Shown in pieces: positions 7,174 to 15,463 of a stretch of DNA of 32,750 nt. Made by a program: the position numbers and the translations under genes. Under the pieces are notes generated by a model that searched no databases, was not told the origin of the DNA, and saw only the letters and a list, made by a program, of their open reading frames with translations. This DNA is from Hyphomicrobiales bacterium. Lineage in GTDB: Bacteria; Pseudomonadota; Alphaproteobacteria; Rhizobiales; Beijerinckiaceae. Location of the stretch: the NCBI GenBank assembly GCA_025356415.1, contig JANXTB010000231.1, positions 1-32,750 on the forward strand. Reading direction: 5' to 3'. Positions within the stretch are counted from its first letter, which is position 1. Each line of letters starts with the position of its first letter.

Positions 7174-8411
7174 CAAGCGCCGCCATCTTTCGGCGTCGGC
7201 GGCAGGCTCAGCGCAACATGCTCCGGACGAAAGCCGAGCCCGATGAGCCGCGCCGGCAGGTCGCGCAGAAACGGCGTGTGGGAGAGCATGCGAATATACC
7301 AAGGCGCGCGAGGCTCCGTGCCGCGCGACAGCGCCGGCAAGATCACCCTGTTTTGAATGGCGATCTGCAAGGATTGCGTGGCGCGCGTCGGAAAGGCGCG
7401 CCGCCTTTGCACGCCTTCGAGCTCTGCGAGCGAAGGCGCTCCGCGCCGCAGGCTGTCAGCCAGCAGATTGGCCGCGGCCACGGCGTCCTGGATCGCGAGA
7501 TTGATGCCCACGCCGCCAATCGGCGACATGGCGTGCGCGGCGTCGCCGATGCAAAGAAGGCCGGGCCGGGCCCACTTCCAGAGGCGGTCGATCGCCACGC
7601 TCAGGAGTTTGACATCGTCGAAGCTCTTGATCTCGTCGAAGCGGCTGCGATCCATCGCGGCAGCGCGGGCCAGAAGATCGATGAAAGCCGGAAGCCCCTG
7701 CGCGCGGATCTTGTCCGCCGAGCCTTTGGCGATCACCATCGCGCATTGCCAGTAATCGCCGCGATCGATCATCACGAACATGGTCCCGGCGCCGATCCGC
7801 CCGAGGCTTTCAGACTGCTCGCCTGGCGCCTTGGCGAGTCGCAGCCAGAAGACATCCATGGGCGCGCCCAGCTCCTCGACGACGAGCCCCGCCGCGTGGC
7901 GCAACACCGAGTGGCGCCCGTCAGCCGCGATGACGAGGTCGGCTGCGACCTCGAAAGGGCCATCCGGAGCATGGCCGATCACGCCCGTCACCGACCCTCC
8001 GCCGTTTCGCAGGCCCGTCGCTATCGCCTCCATTTTCAAATGGAATCCGGGCCAGCGCTTTCCCTGATCCGCCAGAAAGTCGAGAAAGTCCCATTGCGGC
8101 ATGAAGGCGACGAATTTGCACCGTGTGGACAATCGCCGGAAGTCGGCGATCCGGACTCGATCGCGGCCAATGACGCCGTCGATGGTTTCGACCCGGCTGT
8201 GAGGCCGCTCCAGAAGCGCCTCGAGGAGGCCCAGTTCCGACATGACCTGCAGCGTTGAGGGATGGATCGTGTCGCCCCGAAAATCGCGGAGGAAATCCTT
8301 GTGCTTCTCCAGCACGAGAACATCGATGCCGGCACGTGCAAGAAGGTACCCGGCCATGACGCCAGCGGGACCGCCGCCCATGATGCAGCATGTTGTGCGC
8401 AACACATTCAC
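7173..8411 (-). CDS. FAD-dependent monooxygenase (PHBH/PheA-type flavoprotein hydroxylase)
   Basis: A 412-aa class A flavoprotein hydroxylase that would use NAD(P)H and O2 to hydroxylate a small, possibly aromatic, substrate. Visible signatures are the dinucleotide-binding GGGPAG (12-17) followed by the acidic strand end VLVLEKH, the DG-type motif in LVIAADGRHSVLR, and the FAD ribityl-binding GD motif in LLCIGDAAHAMSPIGGVGINLAIQDA. The start is GTG at 8411. GGGGGTCAGGG lies upstream, but the ribosome site is not clear-cut. The protein has no signal peptide and is cytoplasmic. It is the first gene of a two-gene operon with the TctC-like binding protein, whose start overlaps its stop. The true substrate cannot be told; related enzymes also act on polyketides and quinones. 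Confidence 0.85.
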   Translation of the reverse strand: MNVLRTTCCIMGGGPAGVMAGYLLARAGIDVLVLEKHKDFLRDFRGDTIHPSTLQVMSELGLLEALLERPHSRVETIDGVIGRDRVRIADFRRLSTRCKFVAFMPQWDFLDFLADQGKRWPGFHLKMEAIATGLRNGGGSVTGVIGHAPDGPFEVAADLVIAADGRHSVLRHAAGLVVEELGAPMDVFWLRLAKAPGEQSESLGRIGAGTMFVMIDRGDYWQCAMVIAKGSADKIRAQGLPAFIDLLARAAAMDRSRFDEIKSFDDVKLLSVAIDRLWKWARPGLLCIGDAAHAMSPIGGVGINLAIQDAVAAANLLADSLRRGAPSLAELEGVQRRRAFPTRATQSLQIAIQNRVILPALSRGTEPRAPWYIRMLSHTPFLRDLPARLIGLGFRPEHVALSLPPTPKDGGA

Positions 8412-8724
8412 GGCCCTGACCCCCGCATCAATTGTGCACGATTGAGCGTCAGCGCTTCCGCGATATTCCCAACGACTCAGGCTTTGCAGGACGCCAGAAT
8501 GTCCCTGTCTCTACAGCCTTGGAAGCCCAACTGAATATTTAGCCCAAACGTTTCATCAGCCGTGCGGAAGACGACAGGCCAAAGATGTTGAACGATTTAT
8601 TGCAATGCTCACGCTGACCCCCTCTGGCCGTTAAAAATTTAGCTAAACCGTTGTCATGACTGAAAAAAGCTCTTTCGTGCCTTTATTATAGGCGATAAAT
8701 CTCAAAATAGTATTCTTGGCCAAA

Positions 8725-8740
8725 TTAACCGGCGCTTAAC
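8725..8740 (+). promoter_or_regulatory. Putative CtrA binding site upstream of the chaperone-usher operon
   Basis: TTAA-CCGGCGC-TTAAC is an exact match to the alphaproteobacterial CtrA full-site consensus TTAA-N7-TTAAC. It lies 122 bases before the pilin start codon. A second TTAA-N8-TTAA element (8785-8800) is one base off the spacing. Such a match can occur by chance, but the position in the only long intergenic region of the window, in front of a surface-fibre operon, fits regulation by the cell-cycle response regulator. Confidence 0.5.
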
Positions 8741-8833
8741 CATGGCGCCTAGTTTAAATCCGCGCCAATTCACATTTTACATTATTAACCCCGGCGTTAA
8801 GGAATCGGAGTCGATGCGGATTCATATGTAAAT

Positions 8834-8853
8834 CTGTCAATGAATGACAGGAG
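8834..8853 (+). promoter_or_regulatory. Hairpin overlapping the ribosome binding site of the first fimbrial gene
   Basis: CTGTCA (8834-8839), loop ATGAA and TGACAG (8845-8850) form a perfect 6-bp stem. Its last bases are the first bases of the Shine-Dalgarno AGGAG (8849-8853), which is followed by eight bases and the ATG at 8862. Folding would partly cover the ribosome site and could tune translation of the major subunit. The ribosome site itself is solid; the regulatory role is inference. Confidence 0.4.
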
Positions 8854-8861
8854 TTAGACTT

Positions 8862-9350
8862 ATGTTACGTCGATCATTTCTAGTTTTGTCGGCCCTCTGC
8901 TCAGTGTCGTCGGCCGCGCTCGCAGGAACAACGGTAGGCACGAATTTTACTGTCCAGGTGCAGGTGACTGCCGGCTGCAAGATTGCCACCGATATCGCGG
9001 GCCCGATCACCTTCACGGCGACGCCCGGCACTTCGGCAGCCCCCGCTGACGTCACTGCATCAGCCGTCGTCACCTGCACGACCACAACGCCGTACGACCT
9101 TCACATGACGACGACGAACGGCTTCAACATGAAGAACGGCACAAGCCAAATTCCCTACCTCGTCTTGGCGACCACGGGCGGCACGCAGAAGACCCTCGGT
9201 TCGACCTTGATCACGACAGGCTTCACGGGCACCGGCACGGGCGCCGGGGTGACGATCCCGTTCGTGTTCCGCATCCCCTCCACATCATGGCTTTCGTCGC
9301 TGCCGCTCGGGAACTACACCGACACGCTGACCCTCAACGTCGACTTCTGA
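8862..9350 (+). CDS. Spore coat U domain protein, putative pilin subunit of an archaic chaperone-usher system
   Basis: Secreted fibre subunit of 162 aa. Signal peptide MLRRSFLVLSALCSVSSAALA is followed by a single SCPU (spore coat protein U) domain with the paired cysteines at CKIATDI and VVTCTTT and the typical C-terminal strand YTDTLTLNVDF. In the archaic (Csu-like) pathway such a subunit is bound by the periplasmic chaperone, passed to the usher and polymerised by donor-strand exchange; the N-terminal FTVQVQVTAGC segment is the likely donor strand. Threonine and glycine content is high, as in other subunits of this type. The start at 8862 follows AGGAG with eight bases spacing. It is first in a four-gene operon and, being separate from the tip protein, is probably the main shaft subunit. 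Confidence 0.88.
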   Translation: MLRRSFLVLSALCSVSSAALAGTTVGTNFTVQVQVTAGCKIATDIAGPITFTATPGTSAAPADVTASAVVTCTTTTPYDLHMTTTNGFNMKNGTSQIPYLVLATTGGTQKTLGSTLITTGFTGTGTGAGVTIPFVFRIPSTSWLSSLPLGNYTDTLTLNVDF

Positions 9351-9387
9351 CGCCGGCCAGCGCGGCTCACTCACAAACGAGGATCTC

Positions 9388-10089
9388 ATGGGCTTTACTT
9401 TTCCGCCCGCCGGGCTCCCGGCGGCATTGATGACGCTTGTCTTGATTTTGCCAGGCGTAAAACCAGCGGCTGCGGCATCGATTTCGGTGTCGCCGATCCG
9501 CGCCGACGTGATGGAGCCGGGCAACTCGACGTCGTTCACGATCAAGAACGACGCCGCGCGCACGGTGAATGTCCAGGTCCGCATTTTCAAATGGTCCCTC
9601 ACCAATGGGGCCGATGATTATGCGGAGACGGACGAAGTCGTCGCAACGCCGCCCGTCGCTGCCGTGCCGCAAGGCGCGGCGGCCACGGTCCGCATTCTCA
9701 GAACCAGCAGGTCGCCGCTGAAGGGAGAGGAATCGTATCGGCTCGTGATCGATGAAATTCCTGACGCCAATCGCGTGCGCAATCTCGGTGTGAATGTCGC
9801 GCTGCGCTACACGATCCCGGTGTTCTTCCTTTCAGGCGAGGCGGCGCAGCCGCGTCTCACCTGGACGGTGCGCAGCGAGAAAGGCAAGCGCATGCTGGTC
9901 GCCACCAATGCGGGCGACAAGCATCTGCGCATCAGCGCGCTGAAAGTCGGCTCGACGACTCTCGTGCCGGGTCTTGCCGGCTATGTGCTCGGACATTCGT
10001 CGAAGAAATGGGAATTGCCCGGCGGCGCCTCCGGCGCCATCTCCGCAGACAGCGACGCGGGACGCATCAATGCGTCAATCTCTCAATAA
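9388..10089 (+). CDS. Periplasmic fimbrial chaperone (PapD/CsuC-like)
   Basis: A 233-aa periplasmic chaperone with two immunoglobulin-like domains that would cap and stabilise the SCPU subunits before delivery to the usher. The signal peptide covers about residues 1-30 (hydrophobic core then KPAAAA). The N-terminal domain begins ISVSPIRADVMEPG, the usual first strand carrying the conserved basic residue, and contains ASVRI-like edge strand AAATVRILRTSRSPLKGEESYRL, the part that donates a strand to subunits. The domain linker lies near LRYTIPVFF. GAGGA before the ATG supports the start at 9388. The gene lies 37 bases after the pilin gene and its end overlaps the usher start by 20 bases. Length is typical of the family. 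Confidence 0.88.
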   Translation: MGFTFPPAGLPAALMTLVLILPGVKPAAAASISVSPIRADVMEPGNSTSFTIKNDAARTVNVQVRIFKWSLTNGADDYAETDEVVATPPVAAVPQGAAATVRILRTSRSPLKGEESYRLVIDEIPDANRVRNLGVNVALRYTIPVFFLSGEAAQPRLTWTVRSEKGKRMLVATNAGDKHLRISALKVGSTTLVPGLAGYVLGHSSKKWELPGGASGAISADSDAGRINASISQ

Positions 10090-12529
10090 ACGTCAACTTG
10101 CCTGCATCATTCTCGTGATGCTGGCGGGCATGATGTTGGCGAGAACGCCGGCCATGGCGCAAGCGGCTTTACCGCCGATTGCGCCAGCGGCGAACGCGTT
10201 GGACGGGCCACGAAAACTGCAACTCGAAGTCATCATCAACGACGAACCAACTCAGCTCTTCGAGCCGTTCGTTCATGATGTGGCAAGCGACCGTTTCTCC
10301 GCGAAGAGAAGCGATCTCGAAGAAATTGGAATCAGGACGCCGCCCGGCGAGCCGGACGAGATGGTTTTTCTCGACCGGCTCGGCGTGACCTATCGCTATA
10401 ACGAAAGCGCGCAGCGCATGGAGTATACTTTGGCCGACGACCAGCGTCTGCCGAAGGTCTACAACGCCTTGAACGGACCCGCGCGCGTGACCCCACGGGC
10501 GGACTTCGGCGCGAGCCTGAATTACTCACTCTTCGGCGGCACGATCCGCGACATGAACATGGGTCAGATCCAGTTCACCGGCACCAATGCATGGCTCGAT
10601 GCGCGCGTCTTCAGCGACTACGGATTGTTCCAGCAGACCGGCGTGCTCGGCAAGACGCTCATCGACAATGACACGAGCGTGCTGCGCCTCGATACAAACT
10701 ATACATTCGCGAGTCCGGAAACGGCCATTACGTATCGCGCGGGCGACACATTGTCTGGCGGGACGGCGTGGTCGCGGCCAATTCGTATGGCCGGCTTCCA
10801 GATGGCGCGCGATTACACCTTGCGCTCGGACATTGTGACGCGCCCGCTTCCGGTGATTTCCGGAACCGCGGCGGCGCCATCCACTGTCGATGTCATCGTG
10901 AATGGACTGAAGACCTACTCGCAACCCGTCGGCGCGGGCCCGTTCAGCGTCACCAACCTGCCGGTGCTGGGCGCCGGCGGCGACGCGCGTGTGCTCATCC
11001 GCGACGCCACGGGCCGCACGTTCGAGACGCCGCTCACATTGTTCAATACCGCCAACATGCTGGCGCCCGGCCTGTCGGATTTTTCGCTCGAGGCTGGTCT
11101 TGCGCGGCGCAATTACGGCGCGCTCTCGAATGATTATTTCGAAAAGCCCATTGCATCGACCACGTATCGTTATGGCTTCAGCCGATGGCTGACGCTTGAA
11201 ACGCACGCCGAAGCCGGCGCCGGTCTCGTCAACCTTGGCGGCGGCGCGTTGGTCGGCCTCGGCAATTTCGGCACCGCCAATGTCGGCCTCGCGGCGAGCC
11301 ATGCGCCGGGCGGATCGGGCGGGCAGATCTACGCCGACTATCAGGTGCAGTGGGGCGATATGACCTTCAGCATCGGCACGCAGCGCGCGCTCGGCAATTA
11401 CAACGATCTCGCGTCAGTGACCGCGAACTATAATTACAATCCCGCGCTGACGCAGACGAGTGCCTACGGCACAGTCCCTATTGGCGCGATCAACACTTAC
11501 GTAAGTCCGCGCCCGCCGCGCGCTCTCGACCGGATCTCGGTCGCAACGCCGCTTTTCGACGGCAAGTCGAGCATCAGTTTTGGCGCAGTCAATCTCGTGC
11601 AGCAGGACTGCACGGTTTCGCGTCTCCTTACGGCGTCTTTCACGCGCACGCTTCCGTGGAAACAGGCGACCTTCTACACGACCGCCTACGGCGATTTTGG
11701 AACGACCAGGAATTTCGGCATCACGGCCGGCATTTCGTTTGCGCTTTCCTCGGGCGTCAATGCGACTGTGGGCGCGCTCGCCGACCGCCAGAATGGCGGC
11801 GCGCTGACGGCCGATATCGCCAAGAACCAGGAGCCGATCGACAACACAGGCGGCTGGCGCCTGCGCGGCGGAGCGGGCGGTCAAAACACATTCGGCGAGG
11901 CCGATGGCAGCTATCGGACGTCGGTCGGCCAGCTTCAGGCGTCCGCCGTGCAAAGCAAATACAACACGTCGGTTACGGGCCAGTTCGATGGCTCCATCGC
12001 TTTCGTCGGCGGGGCGCCGACGTTCGGCAACAAAATCACATCAGGTTTCGCGGTGGTCGACGCCGGTGCGCCGGGCGTTCCGATCACGCAGGACAACAGG
12101 GTGGTTGGAGTCACGGGCCGTTCGGGGCGTTATCTCGTTTCAAATCTGCGCACATGGGAAAGCAACAGCGTCGGCATCGACGCGAGCCAAATGCCCGTCG
12201 CCTTCGATGCGACAAGCACGAGTGAAACGGTGGCGCCGCGCGACAAGAGTGGCGTTTATGTCCGCTTCGGCGAGCAAAAGAAGAGCCGCTCGGCCATCGT
12301 TATTTTCAAGGATGCTTCGGGCAAGCCGCTCAGCGTCGGATCGCGCGGCCGCATCGAAGGACAATCCGACTCATTCCTGGTCGGCTACGACGGCCGCGCC
12401 TACATCCGCGATCTCGCGCGGACAAACGTCGCGCTGCTCGATCTCGGCGATCGCGATTGCCGCGCCTCGTTCGATTACGAACCGGAGGATGGACGACAAG
12501 GGCTCGTGAAGGGAGTGGTGTGTCAATGA
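10070..12529 (+). CDS. Outer-membrane fimbrial usher (FimD/CsuD-like)
   Basis: Outer-membrane secretion pore and assembly platform for the fibre, 819 aa, in the size range of archaic ushers. The start at 10070 gives a signal peptide (MRQSLNKRQLACIILVMLAGMMLARTPAMAQA). Order of parts: N-terminal periplasmic chaperone-binding domain (about 35-145, KLQLEVIINDEPTQLF), a long beta-barrel with alternating aromatic strands, a plug-type insert after PLPVISGTAAAPSTVDVIVNG, and the C-terminal domains ending DRDCRASFDYEPEDG with a final cysteine (VVC). The PLFDGKSSISFGAVN and SGRYLVSNLRTWESN segments are also family-typical. It overlaps the chaperone gene by 20 bases and the next gene by 4 (ATGA), so the operon is tightly coupled. 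No disruption is visible. Confidence 0.9.
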   Translation: MRQSLNKRQLACIILVMLAGMMLARTPAMAQAALPPIAPAANALDGPRKLQLEVIINDEPTQLFEPFVHDVASDRFSAKRSDLEEIGIRTPPGEPDEMVFLDRLGVTYRYNESAQRMEYTLADDQRLPKVYNALNGPARVTPRADFGASLNYSLFGGTIRDMNMGQIQFTGTNAWLDARVFSDYGLFQQTGVLGKTLIDNDTSVLRLDTNYTFASPETAITYRAGDTLSGGTAWSRPIRMAGFQMARDYTLRSDIVTRPLPVISGTAAAPSTVDVIVNGLKTYSQPVGAGPFSVTNLPVLGAGGDARVLIRDATGRTFETPLTLFNTANMLAPGLSDFSLEAGLARRNYGALSNDYFEKPIASTTYRYGFSRWLTLETHAEAGAGLVNLGGGALVGLGNFGTANVGLAASHAPGGSGGQIYADYQVQWGDMTFSIGTQRALGNYNDLASVTANYNYNPALTQTSAYGTVPIGAINTYVSPRPPRALDRISVATPLFDGKSSISFGAVNLVQQDCTVSRLLTASFTRTLPWKQATFYTTAYGDFGTTRNFGITAGISFALSSGVNATVGALADRQNGGALTADIAKNQEPIDNTGGWRLRGGAGGQNTFGEADGSYRTSVGQLQASAVQSKYNTSVTGQFDGSIAFVGGAPTFGNKITSGFAVVDAGAPGVPITQDNRVVGVTGRSGRYLVSNLRTWESNSVGIDASQMPVAFDATSTSETVAPRDKSGVYVRFGEQKKSRSAIVIFKDASGKPLSVGSRGRIEGQSDSFLVGYDGRAYIRDLARTNVALLDLGDRDCRASFDYEPEDGRQGLVKGVVCQ

Positions 12530-13473
12530 ACGGGTTCCGGATCTCGATCGTCATCGCATTGGCGAGCCTTGGCCTGATCGCGAGCGAGGAAAAGGCGCTT
12601 GCCGTGCCGAGTTGTTCGGTCACCTTTTCGGCGGTCGCATTTGGAACGAACATCGATGTTCTCTCGGGCGCATCGGTCGACAGCGCCGGTACGGCGACGA
12701 TCTCATGTTCGAATTTCGGCAGCAGCACGAACGCCAACGTGGTGGTGTGCATGGGGATGAACGACGGCGCCAATGCGACTGGGGCGCCGCGCAAGATGGC
12801 TTCGGGGACAAACAGACTGTCCTACGATCTCTACACGGATTCAGCTCGGGGCACGCGCTGGGCGAACGTGCAAGCCAGTCTTCCTCGTTACGTTCTGACC
12901 GCTGCGACGCCGTCGATCGCCGTGCCCGTCTACGGTCGCATTGCAGCGGCGCAGACGACGACGCCTGTCGGCGGCTATCTGGATACGATCACCCCGAATG
13001 TCTTCTGGAACAATTTTTCCGGAAGTACGCCTGCCTGCTCATCCCTGACAAAGAAGATCACCGTCAGCACGTTTCAGGTCACCGGAACCGTCACGGCGAA
13101 TTGCGCCGTCTCCGCAACAAATCTCGTCTTTCCACCGCAAAGCGTGATCCAGACGCTTGTCGATGCGCAGAGCAACATCTTCGTGACCTGCACGGCAAAC
13201 GCGCCCTACTGGATCGCCCTCGACGGCGGTACGACCGCCGCGACAGATCCGACGCAACGCAAGATGAGCCTCGCCGGACAAACCATCACCTACGGCCTGT
13301 ATCGCGACACAACCCGAACCCTGCCATGGGGCGCCACCAAGGATACCAACACCGCATCGGGCACGGGATCGGCGACATCCACCACCTTCCCGGTGTATGG
13401 ACGGATCCCCGTACAGAGCACGCCTGCGCCCGGCACGTATCAGGATACTGTGGTGGTGACTGTCAATTTTTGA
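12526..13473 (+). CDS. Two-domain spore coat U protein, putative tip adhesin (CsuE-like)
   Basis: A 315-aa secreted protein with two SCPU domains in tandem (about 28-165 and 175-315). Each has the same pattern: a cysteine-bearing start (PSCSVTFSAVAFG; GTVTANCAVSATNLVF), an RKM-x-YDLYTD/YGLYRDTTRT-W motif, a PVYGRI strand and a final YxDTIT/YQDTVVVTVNF strand. In Csu pili the distal two-domain subunit CsuE is the adhesin; position as last gene after the usher and the domain count argue for that role here. Signal peptide: MNGFRISIVIALASLGLIASEEKALA. The start codon overlaps the usher stop (ATGA). The second domain ends as polymerising subunits do, so it could also sit within the shaft. Confidence 0.85.
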   Translation: MNGFRISIVIALASLGLIASEEKALAVPSCSVTFSAVAFGTNIDVLSGASVDSAGTATISCSNFGSSTNANVVVCMGMNDGANATGAPRKMASGTNRLSYDLYTDSARGTRWANVQASLPRYVLTAATPSIAVPVYGRIAAAQTTTPVGGYLDTITPNVFWNNFSGSTPACSSLTKKITVSTFQVTGTVTANCAVSATNLVFPPQSVIQTLVDAQSNIFVTCTANAPYWIALDGGTTAATDPTQRKMSLAGQTITYGLYRDTTRTLPWGATKDTNTASGTGSATSTTFPVYGRIPVQSTPAPGTYQDTVVVTVNF

Positions 13474-13503
13474 AGGTGAGTGACGCAGCCGTCGCGTGCT
13501 TCG

Positions 13504-14256
13504 TCACATCCCACTCGCGACACTAAGGCCCTTCACGCCGAACTTCTCGATCAGCTCCGCGACGAAGCCTTGCTTGCGCGCGGCCTGCACGAAAGTCTCG
13601 AGCCATGGCGCGGCGATCTGTTTGGCTTTGGGCACGCCGATGGCTTGCTGCACGGTCATGAAGCGGCCTTCGAGCAGGCGCTTGCCGGGGAGGTTTTCGA
13701 CATCGCCCATCAGGCGCGCGCGCAAGCCCGCAAGCGCGTCGAAACCGCCGGCGGCGAACATGTCGAAGCTCGCATCCATGCCCTTGGCCGGAACGAGCTC
13801 CGCGTTCTTGATGTTGCGATCGAGCCAAAGCCCGTAGGCGGTTCGCTCCGCCACCACGATGCGGCGGCCCTTCACGTCGACTTCTTCGATGCGCTGGATA
13901 TCGGAGCCTGCGGGAATGAGATACGTCGCCTCGATTTCCGAATAGGCGGATGTGAAAGCAATCGACTCCGCACGCTGCGGCTCGGCGCCGATGAGGGCGA
14001 TGTCCCATTCATCCGCGCCAGCGCGATCGGCCAGCGCGCCGGGATTGGGGTAGGGGAGATATTCGATCTTCAGCCCCAGACTTTGCGCAATCGCGGCGGC
14101 CATGTCGGGCGAGACGCCGGCCGGCCCGCCGTCCGCAGTCCGCTCGGAGACGAGCAGGAAGTTCGACATGTTGATCGCAGCGCGCAGGACGCCATTCGGC
14201 GCGAGGGCGTTCTTGATGTCGGACGGCATCGGCGCAATGTCGGGATGAAAGGGCAC
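13504..14256 (-). CDS. Solute-binding protein family 3-type protein without signal peptide
   Basis: A 250-aa protein with the fold of family 3 periplasmic amino-acid-binding proteins (SBP_bac_3): LRAAINMSNFLLV near 24-36, GVSPDMAAAIAQSLGLKIEYLPY, DIALIGAEPQRAESIAFTSAY and a final helix WLETFVQAARKQGF. It starts MPFHPDIAPMPSD and has no visible export signal, so either it stays in the cytoplasm or its leader was lost. The start is GTG at 14256, fixed by a perfect AGGAGG five bases upstream, and no hydrophobic leader exists further upstream in frame. It follows another binding-protein gene by 38 bases on the same strand, so both are probably one transcript. No permease or ATPase gene is near. 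Ligand unknown. Confidence 0.8.
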   Translation of the reverse strand: MPFHPDIAPMPSDIKNALAPNGVLRAAINMSNFLLVSERTADGGPAGVSPDMAAAIAQSLGLKIEYLPYPNPGALADRAGADEWDIALIGAEPQRAESIAFTSAYSEIEATYLIPAGSDIQRIEEVDVKGRRIVVAERTAYGLWLDRNIKNAELVPAKGMDASFDMFAAGGFDALAGLRARLMGDVENLPGKRLLEGRFMTVQQAIGVPKAKQIAAPWLETFVQAARKQGFVAELIEKFGVKGLSVASGM

Positions 14257-14294
14257 GATGGCCTCCTGGTTTTCTGAAGACGTAGGTTGGTTTT

Positions 14295-15263
14295 TCAGTC
14301 GCTGGCGCTGGAACCCGGAAGAACCAGTTTGTCGAAGGGAACGGGCTTTTCGAGATCGCCGATTTCGACGAGCGCATTCACGACGCTGTCGAGTTTCTTG
14401 CGCGAGATCACACTGGTCGGCTCGAAGAAGCGACCCTCGACCATGAAGTCATAGGCTTTCTCGACATCGCGCTTCTGCCCTTTGCTGGCGTCCATCAGAA
14501 TCGCGATGGCCCGGTCACGATTCTTCGGATCGTAGAGCCAGGCGACGCTCTTGTCGTTGACGGTGAGGATCTTGGCAACGGCGTCCTTGTTGGCGGCGGC
14601 CCATTTGGTGTTCACGACCGATCCTGCGAAAGGCATGTCGGGGGCGACGTCCTTTGTCAGGCCCAATGTGCGATAGCCTTCCTCCTCCGTGTAGTAATTG
14701 TAGGGCGGCAGGACGATGGCGGCGTCGACCGCGCCTGACTTCAGCGCCGCGACCCGCGCCGGCGTGGCGCCTGCGTAGCTATAATCGACAGATGCCGGAT
14801 CGACGCCGGCGGCGCGCAGCATGCGGTCGGTGAGAATGCGCGTGATGTCCTTGGCGCCCCCGACGCTGATCCGCTTGCCTTTCAGCGCCGCCACATTAGC
14901 AGCGTCCGGCTTGCCCATGAGGATAAAGGGCGCGGGAGTGATTTCGAGCCGGACGATCGCGACAGGCGCGCCTTTGTCGATGGCCTGAATGGGCCCGACG
15001 AGGCCGGAGTTCAGGCCGACGTCGATCGAGCCGGCCGCGACCTGCTGGGCCAGCCCAGCATTGGAGGGGACGAACACCAGATCGACATTGATGCCTTCAG
15101 CGGCGAAGAAGCCGTTTTGAAGGCCGACGAAAACGGGCCAGAGCGAGGCGCTCGCGGAGCCGACCGACGCCATCGTGACTGTCTGAGCATGAGCCCGGGG
15201 GAGGAGAAGGGTCGCCGAGACAAAGGCCGCGAAAGCCGCCCAGCGCATGGATGCAACCCTCAT
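14295..15263 (-). CDS. NitT/TauT-type ABC transporter substrate-binding protein (NMT1/SsuA-like)
   Basis: A 322-aa periplasmic binding protein of the nitrate/sulfonate/thiamine-precursor type. Signal peptide MRVASMRWAAFAAFVSATLLLPRAHAQ is followed by VTMASVGSASASLWPVFVGLQNGFFAAEGINVDLVFV, the family's opening strand and helix. AALKSGAVDAAIVLPPYN and the ALKGKRISVG loop are further family features. AGGAG eight bases before the ATG supports the start. It is upstream of, and co-directional with, a second binding-protein gene; the membrane and ATPase components expected for such a transporter are absent from the window. The ligand could be a sulfonate, an aromatic acid or a pyrimidine; the sequence does not decide this. 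Confidence 0.85.
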   Translation of the reverse strand: MRVASMRWAAFAAFVSATLLLPRAHAQTVTMASVGSASASLWPVFVGLQNGFFAAEGINVDLVFVPSNAGLAQQVAAGSIDVGLNSGLVGPIQAIDKGAPVAIVRLEITPAPFILMGKPDAANVAALKGKRISVGGAKDITRILTDRMLRAAGVDPASVDYSYAGATPARVAALKSGAVDAAIVLPPYNYYTEEEGYRTLGLTKDVAPDMPFAGSVVNTKWAAANKDAVAKILTVNDKSVAWLYDPKNRDRAIAILMDASKGQKRDVEKAYDFMVEGRFFEPTSVISRKKLDSVVNALVEIGDLEKPVPFDKLVLPGSSASD

Positions 15264-15389
15264 GCAATTGCTCCTCGAAATACACGATCAGGAACGGTCG
15301 CGCCTGCGCATGCGAACTGTCAAGTATGGCTGTCGCAAGGGCTCGCGTCGAACCCGGCTGAACAATTCTTCAAAATGCATAGGGAGTTT

Positions 15390-15463
15390 TGGAGCGGGCG
15401 AAGGGAATCGAACCCTCGTATGAAGCTTGGGAAGCTTCCGTTCTACCATTGAACTACGCCCGC
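15390..15463 (-). tRNA. tRNA-Gly (anticodon CCC)
   Basis: Read on the minus strand the acceptor stem is GCGGGCG / CGCCCGC, followed by discriminator T and an encoded CCA. The D-arm TAGTTCAATGGTAGAAC, an anticodon arm GAAGC-TTCCCAA-GCTTC with anticodon CCC, and the T-arm GAGGGTTCGATTCCCTTC are all present and paired. It reads GGG codons. It stands alone between the NMT1-like gene and the DUF1236 gene. No integrase or repeated 3' end lies beside it. Confidence 0.95.

Larger units (their letters stand above)
8412..8861. other. 450-bp AT-rich intergenic regulatory region upstream of the fimbrial operon
   Basis: There is no convincing gene here. The region separates the minus-strand monooxygenase from the plus-strand chaperone-usher operon and is clearly richer in A and T from about 8560 onward than the coding DNA around it. 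It holds a CtrA-type site (8725-8740), a related but imperfect TTAA-N8-TTAA inverted element (8785-8800), a TTATTATAGG stretch (8682-8691) that could be a -10 region without a good -35 partner, and a hairpin at the ribosome site of the first pilin gene (8834-8853). Confidence 0.7.

Noticed and set aside
8785..8800. A second CtrA full site
   Set aside because: The spacer is eight bases instead of seven; it is noted as a near-match only.
8742..8831. A 29-codon open frame in the intergenic region before the fimbrial operon
   Set aside because: No ribosome site before its ATG, no recognisable composition, and it overlaps likely regulatory sites.
15390..15463. The tRNA-Gly gene as an integration site for a second island
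   Set aside because: No repeat of the tRNA 3' end and no integrase or AT-rich segment is seen beside it.
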